This document shows, in pieces, positions 14,606 through 21,243 of a DNA stretch of 36,264 nucleotides; positions within the stretch are counted from its first letter, which is position 1, and each line of letters begins with the position of its first letter. The notes beneath the pieces are model-generated. The model saw only the letters and a list, made by a program, of their open reading frames with translations, was not told where the DNA came from and did no database searches. The translations under genes were made by a program, and so were the position numbers. The stretch spans positions 1 to 36,264 of the forward strand of contig DLDU01000046.1 of assembly GCA_002481295.1 (NCBI GenBank), given 5' to 3'. The stretch comes from Prevotella sp. UBA7764 (GTDB lineage: Bacteria; Bacteroidota; Bacteroidia; Bacteroidales; Bacteroidaceae).

Positions 14606-15460
14606 CTAACAGCTGAACTTGACGAGTTTCCATCTCTTGCCAAACCGTCGGAAGACATAAACCACTTCATTGCTGTTGGCAATGCCGCGGATCATAAACA
14701 CCTTGTAGTTAGTTTCCTTGTAGGTCTGACCATATATAATGTTGTAGATCGTACCGCTCGGCAGGATACCAGGCTTGAAATCGGGCCACTGCTGCGGCAT
14801 GATGATACCCGTCATATTGGCATTGTCGTTGGTAGGATCCGGTCCGAAGAACTTCACTTCGTCGGCCATGCTCCTCATCTGGAAGGCTGAGTCTACGGCA
14901 AAGTGCTGGTAGAACTTCAGGAAGCTGGCGTTGTCGTTCTGATACATCGGCTTGTAGTTGACCGACGTAAGCATCCACTTGCCCTGAATGCGGTTGAAGA
15001 GGAACTGCTGCACGGTCTTGAGATGGAAGAAGATCTTTTCCACCACTACGTGGTCGATCGACGTATCCTTGGCGAGCTTCACCTGCCGTTCATTGTCCAA
15101 GATCAGCGTATAGTAGTCCTGGCGCATGAAGAAATGCTCCATGCGCCAATGTCCCTTCTCGATTTTCTTCTCCAGTTTGCCGTTGCGATACACAGGCAGC
15201 GGGAAGGCGATGCGCTTGAGCTGCAACCTGCGGTTGGCCGCAAAGTTAAACACGAAATCGTCGAACAGCTCATCAGCTGTCTTCGGCATCGGAGCCTGCG
15301 AAATCAAATTCTCCGTAGAGTCCTCCCCAGCCGTGTCCGTGACAACACTGTCAGACTGTATGGAATCAGTCTGCTCCGGCTTCTTGTTGGTGCATCCATA
15401 GGGAACAGCCAGTGACAAGATGAAAGCAAGTAAAACAACTAATAATATTATTCTTCTCAT
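14606..15460 (-). CDS. DUF4348 lipoprotein
   Basis: 284 residues. A signal peptide ends in a lipobox with Cys at residue 23 (PYGC), so it is probably anchored in the envelope. After a Ser/Thr/Asp-rich spacer (24-58) comes the DUF4348 region: LFDDFVFNFAANRRLQLKRI, a KGHWRMEHFFMRQDYYTLIL segment and repeated aromatic strands to the end. The family is confined to Bacteroidales as far as I know and has no known function. A -7 box (TAATTTTG, 15488 to 15481 on the minus strand) lies just before its start. It is the first gene of the run with murB and the metallo-hydrolase. Confidence 0.85.
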   Translation of the reverse strand: MRRIILLVVLLAFILSLAVPYGCTNKKPEQTDSIQSDSVVTDTAGEDSTENLISQAPMPKTADELFDDFVFNFAANRRLQLKRIAFPLPVYRNGKLEKKIEKGHWRMEHFFMRQDYYTLILDNERQVKLAKDTSIDHVVVEKIFFHLKTVQQFLFNRIQGKWMLTSVNYKPMYQNDNASFLKFYQHFAVDSAFQMRSMADEVKFFGPDPTNDNANMTGIIMPQQWPDFKPGILPSGTIYNIIYGQTYKETNYKVFMIRGIANSNEVVYVFRRFGKRWKLVKFSC

Positions 15461-15480
15461 AAATCATTCATAAGCTTTGG

Positions 15481-15488
15481 CAAAATTA
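15481..15488 (-). promoter_or_regulatory. -7 box of the DUF4348-murB-metallo-hydrolase operon
   Basis: Minus-strand TAATTTTG matches TAnnTTTG, 20 bases before the start codon. It is divergent from the pheS promoter. Confidence 0.55.
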
Positions 15489-15531
15489 CATATTATTTTT
15501 TATATAAGATGTATTTTTCCAATAAAATTAG

Positions 15532-15539
15532 TACCTTTG
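15532..15539 (+). promoter_or_regulatory. -7 box of pheS
   Basis: TACCTTTG followed by CA, 27 bases before the pheS start codon. The -33 region is T-rich without a clear TTG. Confidence 0.65.
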
Positions 15540-15566
15540 CAGTCAGAAAGATAAAATTTACAGACG

Positions 15567-16604
15567 ATGATACTAGACAAGATAAATCAACTTCTCAAAG
15601 AAGTATCTCAGCTCTCTGCCAAGAACGCAGACGACATCGAGCAACTCCGACTCAAGTATTTGAGCAAAAAAGGTGAGATCAATGCCGTCATGGCAGACTT
15701 CCGCAATGTGCCCGCTGACCAGAAAAAGGCCGTTGGCATCAAGATCAACGAACTGAAAAAAGCCGCTCAGGACAAGATCAACTCCCTGCGCGAGCAGGTC
15801 GCCTCTGCTGACACCGGCGACAACCACGAGGATTTGACACGTACGCCCTACCCCATCGCCTTGGGCACCCGTCACCCGCTGACCATTGTCAAGAATCAGA
15901 TCATCGACATCTTCCAGCGCATGGGCTTCACACTCTACCACGGTCCCGAGATCGACGACGACAAGCACGTGTTCACCATGCTGAACTTTGCCGCTGACCA
16001 TCCCGCACGCGACATGCAGGATACTTTCTTCATCTCACAGGACAAGAGCGATGTGACCAAAAACGTGTTGCTGCGCTCTCACACCTCCGGCGACGAGGCA
16101 CACTATATGGAGACCCACGAGCCGCCTATCCGCGTGCTCTGCCCGGGACGTGTCTACCGCAACGAGGCTATCTCGGCACGCGCCCACTGCTTCTTCCATC
16201 AGGTCGAAGGACTCTATGTCGACAAGGGCGTGAGCTTCACCGACCTCAAGCAGGTACTGCTGACCTTCGCCCGAGAGATGTTTGGTCCCGACACGAAGAT
16301 CCGTCTGCGCCCGTCTTATTTCCCCTTCACCGAGCCGAGTGCTGAGATGGATATCTCCTGCAACATCTGCGGTGGCAAAGGCTGCAACTTCTGCAAGCAC
16401 ACGGGATGGGTGGAGATCCTCGGCTGTGGTATGGTCGACCCGCACGACCTTGCTGCCTGCGGCATCGACCCCGATGTCTACACCGGCTATGCTTTCGGCA
16501 TGGGCGTGGAGCGTATCACCAACCTGAAATACCGCGTCAACGACCTGCGTCTCTTCTCCGAGAACGACAAGCGCTTCCTCGAAGAGTTCCAGAGCGCGTT
16601 CTAA
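15567..16604 (+). CDS. pheS: Phenylalanine-tRNA ligase alpha subunit
   Basis: 345 residues. PheS forms the catalytic half of the alpha2-beta2 enzyme that charges tRNA-Phe. The N-terminal coiled coil (about 1-85) precedes the class II synthetase core: HPLTIVKNQIIDIFQRMGF, the motif-1 area; motif 2 in RVYRNEAISARAHCFFHQVEG; FRPS-type RLRPSYFPFTEPSAEMD; and motif 3 GMGVERITNLKY near the C-terminus. A CNICGGKGCNFC cluster within the core could bind zinc. pheT is not nearby, as is usual in Bacteroidetes. It has its own promoter and terminator. Confidence 0.98.
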   Translation: MILDKINQLLKEVSQLSAKNADDIEQLRLKYLSKKGEINAVMADFRNVPADQKKAVGIKINELKKAAQDKINSLREQVASADTGDNHEDLTRTPYPIALGTRHPLTIVKNQIIDIFQRMGFTLYHGPEIDDDKHVFTMLNFAADHPARDMQDTFFISQDKSDVTKNVLLRSHTSGDEAHYMETHEPPIRVLCPGRVYRNEAISARAHCFFHQVEGLYVDKGVSFTDLKQVLLTFAREMFGPDTKIRLRPSYFPFTEPSAEMDISCNICGGKGCNFCKHTGWVEILGCGMVDPHDLAACGIDPDVYTGYAFGMGVERITNLKYRVNDLRLFSENDKRFLEEFQSAF

Positions 16605-16630
16605 GCTTCATCCGATACATATTATATATT

Positions 16631-16687
16631 AGGCACACCCGAAAGGCCGGTTTCGTAAAGAGCCCCTTCTCGGTGTGCCTTTTCTTT
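16631..16687 (+). terminator. Intrinsic terminator of pheS
   Basis: Stem AGGCACACCCGA (16631-16642) with TCGGTGTGCCT (16670-16680), one bulged C, followed by a T-rich tail. Confidence 0.8.
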
Positions 16688-16716
16688 TATCTCACCTCTA
16701 ACCCGTTTCCCTTATC

Positions 16717-18567
16717 ATGACCCACCGTCTCCAAGATTTAGAACAGCACACCGCTCTCCTGCAACAACAGCTCACCCGTCTCCGACACAAGAGCCAATGG
16801 TTCACCGTGGCACAGATCGGCATGTTTCTCGCTGCCCTCGGCATGGTGGCATGCGCCGTTACCTACCAGCCCAAGTCTCTGTACGCACTCTTGGCTGCCA
16901 TGCTCTTCGTCGGCTATCTGCTGATCCGCCACACCGACGGTCGCAACAGCCGCAACATCGAGCGACAGCAAAGGCTGATAGCCGCCTACATGCGAGAGAT
17001 CAGCTATCTTAGAGGAGACTACAGTTGCTTCGACGAGGGCAAAGACTATATCGACGCCTCCCACCCCTTCTCCTTCGACCTGGATCTTTTTGGCAAGGAC
17101 TCGCTCTTCCAGCGTGTCTGCCGCACCGTCACCGCCGGTGGTCGCAACCTGCTCGCACAGTGGCTGACAAAAGAGACGGTGGACGGGAACCGCAAGGACT
17201 TCATCGAGGGCATCGGGCAGAGACGGAATGCCGTGGAGGAGCTCGCCCGTCACGACGACTTCCTGATGAACATCAAAGCCTCGGGGCAGCAGAGCGACAA
17301 AGCCATGGAACGACTGCTGCGCACCGACTGGCTGGCCAATGCGCTGACGGCGGCACACGCCCTGGAGCTGCCCAAGCGTTGTTCTACCCGGTGGTTACAA
17401 GCCATGAGAGTCGTCTTGCTTACCGGCTTCTACCTGACGATCATCGCCGCGCTGACCGGATCAGTGTCTGTCATCCTGCCCATCACATGGGGCACCCTGC
17501 ACCTGTTCTTTGCCACCATCTTCCCGGGCAATAGCGTCCGCCGTATCATGATGACTTTGCAAAACATCCACACGTTGTCGGAGGGTCTTGACCGTATCAT
17601 CCGGCTCACCCACGTAGAAGAGTTTCACGAAGAGGTGAACCAAACGTTGCAGGCTTCCTTGCAGCAACAGGCAGCAAGTCTCGCTGAGATGGAGCAGATA
17701 CTTCACGACATCGACAACAGAAACAATGAAGCGGGCATCCTGCTCTTTAATGTATTTGCGCTGATCGACCTGAACATCGTCCGCCGCTTCAAGTTGTGGC
17801 AGCAAAGCAGTGCTGACTTCGAGGCGCTCATCCGGTCGGTGAGCATGCTCGACGCGCTGGTCTCTCTTGCCTCTTACCGTCAAAACGAACCGGCAACAAC
17901 ATGGCCTACGTTCGTCGACACGCCGTCGATGGTCTTTGAAGGCAAGGCTCTGCGCCATCCCTTCCTGGGCATGAAGGCTGTGGCCAACGATGCCATGCTC
18001 CAAGACCGTAACTTCTATATCATCACGGGAGCCAACATGGCAGGAAAGAGTACCTATCTCAGGACGGTGGGCATCAGCTGGGTCATGGCCATGGCGGGAC
18101 TGCCGGTCTACGCCGAGCGTCTGACGCTCTCGCCTTGCCGACTGTTCACGGGCATGAGAACGAGCGACGACCTGACCCACGGCATCTCTTACTTCAACGC
18201 GGAACTGCTCCGCCTCAAACAGCTCATCGACGTGCTCGACGACACGCCCACACTGGTCATCCTCGACGAGATACTCCGGGGCACCAACTCTAAGGACAAA
18301 CTCCACGGCTCCCAAATCTTCTTGGAGTATCTCTCACGGCACAATGTGACGGCGATCATTGCCACCCACGACCTCGAACTCTCGCAGATGGCCGAAGACC
18401 ATAGCGACCGTTTCCACAACTATTGCTTCGAGATCTCCATCGGCGAGCAAGTCTCCTACGACTATCGCATCACGCCCGGCATCGCCAAGAACCAGAATGC
18501 CACCTACCTGCTCAAGAAGATGATCACTGAAGAAACGACAACAATGGAAAAGAAAGTCAAAGAGTAA
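16717..18567 (+). CDS. Membrane-anchored MutS-family ATPase
   Basis: 616 residues. The C-terminal MutS ATPase domain is clear: Walker A GANMAGKST at 438-446, the FTGMRTSDDLTHGISYFNAEL segment, Walker B LVILDE with D517/E518, GTNSKDK and ATHDLEL. The MutS core (lever/clamp-like helices) is partly present, but the mismatch-recognition domain I of true MutS is missing. Two pairs of hydrophobic helices, near residues 30-75 and 225-265, suggest that it is a membrane protein. This fits a Bacteroidetes MutS-like group of unknown role, not canonical mismatch repair MutS or MutS2 (no Smr domain). It follows the pheS terminator; no strong promoter was found. Confidence 0.88.
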   Translation: MTHRLQDLEQHTALLQQQLTRLRHKSQWFTVAQIGMFLAALGMVACAVTYQPKSLYALLAAMLFVGYLLIRHTDGRNSRNIERQQRLIAAYMREISYLRGDYSCFDEGKDYIDASHPFSFDLDLFGKDSLFQRVCRTVTAGGRNLLAQWLTKETVDGNRKDFIEGIGQRRNAVEELARHDDFLMNIKASGQQSDKAMERLLRTDWLANALTAAHALELPKRCSTRWLQAMRVVLLTGFYLTIIAALTGSVSVILPITWGTLHLFFATIFPGNSVRRIMMTLQNIHTLSEGLDRIIRLTHVEEFHEEVNQTLQASLQQQAASLAEMEQILHDIDNRNNEAGILLFNVFALIDLNIVRRFKLWQQSSADFEALIRSVSMLDALVSLASYRQNEPATTWPTFVDTPSMVFEGKALRHPFLGMKAVANDAMLQDRNFYIITGANMAGKSTYLRTVGISWVMAMAGLPVYAERLTLSPCRLFTGMRTSDDLTHGISYFNAELLRLKQLIDVLDDTPTLVILDEILRGTNSKDKLHGSQIFLEYLSRHNVTAIIATHDLELSQMAEDHSDRFHNYCFEISIGEQVSYDYRITPGIAKNQNATYLLKKMITEETTTMEKKVKE

Positions 18568-18724
18568 CATCAAAGTTTCTGACAAAAAGCCTTCACCGCG
18601 AACTTCGCTTCCAGAAAGAGCAGCGGCATAGAACAGACAGAAAAATGGAGTTTTTCGCAAAGAACAGAGAGAAGAAACTGAGAAAACAGTTGTCTGACCC
18701 GATGAAATCGGTGGTTTGACCTCA

Positions 18725-18763
18725 TCAAACAACTGAGATGACAAGGTCAAACAACTGAGATGA
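18725..18763. repeat. Two 17-bp direct repeats, period 22
   Basis: TCAAACAACTGAGATGA occurs at 18725-18741 and again at 18747-18763. GGTTTGACCTCATCAAAC just before contains the same TCAAAC as an inverted pair (GTTTGA and TCAAAC), so these could be protein-binding sites or remnants of a longer repeat. Confidence 0.7.
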
Positions 18764-18770
18764 TAAGCAG

Positions 18771-18828
18771 AAAACAGTACTTTGACGAGAAATCTACCCC
18801 TGATTTCTCCCCCAAAGTACTGTTTTTT
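18771..18828 (+). terminator. Long two-part hairpin, probable bidirectional terminator
   Basis: A perfect 14-bp outer stem (AAAACAGTACTTTG, 18771-18784, with 18813-18826) encloses a perfect 8-bp inner stem (GAGAAATC, 18787-18794, with 18802-18809) and a 7-base loop. A-rich and T-rich ends on both sides allow termination in either direction. Confidence 0.75.
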
Positions 18829-19191
18829 ATTTATCACGAAAGTCTGTATCTGCGTAACAAGTTATCCAACAGCAAGTTGCAGAAAACCGATCGAAATTCG
18901 TGATTTTCGGGCCCAAGGAGGACTTGCCGGCAAAAATCGCAGCCACGACAGAGGAAAATTGTCAGTTTATCCAACAAGACCGCTACGCCCCGACTTGCAG
19001 GAAGAAAAGGCCAGCATGGAGAAGCTATGTTACGAAAAAGCCATTGCAAGGTTATGCAATAAAACCTAATACTTGCATTTTAGCCCTATAATAATACATT
19101 AGTATCACCATTTGCTTTCATAGCGAAATCGTTTTACCGAATATTATCATAATAAATCTTAATTAAAAAACGCTTTTGGTCTACAAACACT

Positions 19192-19199
19192 TATATTTG
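19192..19199 (+). promoter_or_regulatory. -7 box of the sensor-regulator gene
   Basis: TATATTTG followed by CA, 72 bases before the chosen start codon. The nearest TTG (19176-19178) is too close to be a normal -33 element. Confidence 0.6.
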
Positions 19200-19271
19200 C
19201 AGTATGAACGATGCTTTACTTTGCAGTATAGCAAATACCATCAACCGAGTAATCAATCAACCGAAGTAGAA

Positions 19272-20693
19272 ATGAATAGGAAAGTAATTCTAAAACTATT
19301 ACCGCTATTGCTGCTGACAGTCCTGCTCTCAGGTTGCAATCGACAACCCAAATATGTCATAGGCGCCTCGCTGGCCGGAGCCGGCGACTGGTCTGCCAAG
19401 CTGTACGATGAGATCAAGACCGCCTGCTATCTGCGTCCCAACGTCACTCTCGACTTCCGCTCTGCCGGCGAGGACAACAAATTGCAGGAAGAGCAAATCG
19501 ACTCGATGATCAACGCCCACGTCGACCTGATCATCATCTCGCCCGGCATCTTCCGTGACGACTCGCGCATGCTGCAACGGGCCAAAGCAGCCGGCATTCC
19601 CGTCATCGTTGTGGACCGACAAACCAATTCGCCGGACTACACAGCATATATCGGACGCAACGACGAGCAGTTAGGACGGATGATCGGAAACTATTTAGGC
19701 CAGGCGCGCAGAGGAAAACCGACTGCCATTCTTGAGGTTTCCGGCAGCCCAGGGTCTTCTCCGTCCATAGACCGCAGCCGTGGCTTCCGGCAGGCCATCG
19801 CCAAGTACCCCAACCTGCATATCGTGGCCACGGTGGGCGAGACGTGGAAACAGGATTCTGTCACCGAAAGAGGCAAGGAGTTCCTCAGAAGACACCCCAA
19901 CCTGAAGTTTGACTGCGTCGTCGGACAAAGTGACAACTGCGCCATGAGCATGCGCAAGGCAATTGAGCAAGTAGGTGGTCACCCTGGAGTTACCTACTAC
20001 GGTATCGACGGACTGCCAGGACCGAAAGGCGGACTGCAAATGGTGAAAGACGGCAAGATGGAGGCTACCGTCATCAATCCTACGCGCGGTTTCCAGGTAG
20101 TGGCCCTTGCAATGCATATTCTGAGCGGAAGTCCCTACAAACGCATCAACCTGCTGCACACCGCCGTGGTGAACAAAACCAACATTGGCGTGGTGATGAA
20201 CCAACAAGAGCTGATAAATGACCAGGAAAAGCAGCTGAACAAGCAAAACAACATGCTTCTGCACTTCTATGAGCAATACAAGCACCAGCTGGTGTGTTTT
20301 CTGCTCAATGTCATCATCGTATTGCTAATTGCGTTTAGCTTCTATCTATATCACCGCATGACGGTACTCAGCCGACAGCAAGTCTTCAAGCTCGTCACGC
20401 TGCATCTGCAACACTATATGCAGGTGCAAGCCTTGCAAGGGCGGCTCACCATGTCGGACGCTTACGAATACGACAATGCTGAAAGCCACTTTATGTCAGT
20501 GCTGTTTGAAACCATTCTGAAGCATATCAACGACACCTCACTCAACACAAACACCATAGCGGAAGAGATGGGTATCAGCCCACAAAAGCTCACCGCAACG
20601 CTAAAAGGCATCGCCAACACAACTGTCGATCAAGCCATCGCCATCACACGAAAGTTCGTCGCGCTAAATAAGGTGAAGACAAACTTTGTATAA
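19272..20693 (+). CDS. Transmembrane one-component regulator: periplasmic sugar-binding-type sensor plus half AraC domain
   Basis: 473 residues from the ATG at 19272; the frame is open from a TTG at 19176, but that start lies upstream of the -7 box. A signal sequence with a lipobox-like LLSGC (Cys22) leads to a type 1 periplasmic-binding domain (about 28-320: VIGASLAGAGDWSAKL, the DLIIISPG strand, YIGRNDEQLGRMIGNYL, VVGQSDNCA), as in ribose/galactose-binding proteins. A membrane helix follows (about 340-361) and then a cytoplasmic part with an AraC-type first helix-turn-helix (NTNTIAEEMGISPQKLTATLKGI). The protein stops where the second AraC helix-turn-helix would begin. It recalls Bacteroides hybrid two-component systems but has no kinase. 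Ligand and target genes are unknown. Confidence 0.85.
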   Translation: MNRKVILKLLPLLLLTVLLSGCNRQPKYVIGASLAGAGDWSAKLYDEIKTACYLRPNVTLDFRSAGEDNKLQEEQIDSMINAHVDLIIISPGIFRDDSRMLQRAKAAGIPVIVVDRQTNSPDYTAYIGRNDEQLGRMIGNYLGQARRGKPTAILEVSGSPGSSPSIDRSRGFRQAIAKYPNLHIVATVGETWKQDSVTERGKEFLRRHPNLKFDCVVGQSDNCAMSMRKAIEQVGGHPGVTYYGIDGLPGPKGGLQMVKDGKMEATVINPTRGFQVVALAMHILSGSPYKRINLLHTAVVNKTNIGVVMNQQELINDQEKQLNKQNNMLLHFYEQYKHQLVCFLLNVIIVLLIAFSFYLYHRMTVLSRQQVFKLVTLHLQHYMQVQALQGRLTMSDAYEYDNAESHFMSVLFETILKHINDTSLNTNTIAEEMGISPQKLTATLKGIANTTVDQAIAITRKFVALNKVKTNFV

Positions 20694-20717
20694 GACAACA
20701 ACACAACCACGAAAAAA

Positions 20718-20764
20718 GCAGCGCACCTCTCCGGCAAACCGGAAGGTGCGCTGCACTTTTTTTA
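20718..20764 (+). terminator. Intrinsic terminator of the sensor-regulator gene
   Basis: GC-rich stem GCAGCGCACCTCTCCGG / CCGGAAGGTGCGCTGC with a four-base loop (20718-20754), then a T-rich run from 20757. It follows the stop codon by 24 bases, so the short C-terminus of the protein is not due to a nearby frameshift that would restore a longer product. Confidence 0.85.
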
Positions 20765-20802
20765 CGAAATGAGCAGAGGCCTGTGCCTCTCACGGTCAGC
20801 CA

Positions 20803-21234
20803 TCAGAACTGCCACCAGTGACGCTTGCGGGGAACGTCCTCGTAAGCCGCCTGGCCCATGCTCTCACGAATAACCTGCGCGTAGGACTTGTGCTCCGAGA
20901 TCATGCGATAGATCTGCCCCCAGTCGGGCAGTCCGCCGACGTTGCGGTCATCGATGAAATAGTCGGCCTTGATCTTGCGGGAGAAGTGGTTGTTCTTCTC
21001 CCGCTCCTCCTCCGGATAATCACGGTTGACAGCCCAAAAGTCCACGCCACGCTCGTGGCACCAGTCTACGGCGTCCTGCAGGAGCTTGCCCTCGCGCACG
21101 CTCCACAGGATCAGTCTGTGATGGTCCTTTATCAGCATTCGTAACGTCTCGGTCGCGAACGGGCGCTCCTCGCCTATCTCTGGATAACGGTGCTCTACGA
21201 TGGTACCGTCGAAATCAACTGCTATTGTTGCCAT
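20803..21234 (-). CDS. HAD-superfamily hydrolase-like protein
   Basis: 143 residues. HAD motif I DFDGT appears at residues 7-11, LILWSVREG fits motif II (hydrophobic strand, then Ser), and a C-terminal KADYFIDDRNVGG fits the acidic motif IV with the catalytic metal-binding Asp pair. It is small, with little or no cap domain, like phosphatases that act on protein or nucleotide substrates; the substrate is unknown. It starts nine bases after the tyrosine-kinase gene, so it is probably translated from the same transcript as rfbA and the kinase. Confidence 0.88.
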   Translation of the reverse strand: MATIAVDFDGTIVEHRYPEIGEERPFATETLRMLIKDHHRLILWSVREGKLLQDAVDWCHERGVDFWAVNRDYPEEEREKNNHFSRKIKADYFIDDRNVGGLPDWGQIYRMISEHKSYAQVIRESMGQAAYEDVPRKRHWWQF

Positions 21235-21243
21235 TGTATATCT

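Larger units (their letters stand above)
18568..19271. other. Gene-poor interval with repeats and hairpin
   Basis: About 700 bases between the MutS-like gene and the sensor-regulator gene. It contains a 17-bp direct repeat (TCAAACAACTGAGATGA at 18725 and 18747, period 22), related fragments upstream around 18692-18722, a long hairpin at 18771-18828 and the promoter of the next gene at 19192. Small open frames here cross the hairpin and look non-coding. No tRNA or other known RNA was recognised. Confidence 0.6.

Noticed and set aside
13442..14890. Plus-strand open frame of 482 codons opposite murB and the DUF4348 gene
   Set aside because: It crosses two well-supported minus-strand genes and the gap between them; shadow frame caused by high G+C third positions.
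18782..19069. Plus-strand open frame of 95 codons in the gene-poor interval
   Set aside because: It starts inside the hairpin at 18771-18828, has no promoter and shows no family resemblance.
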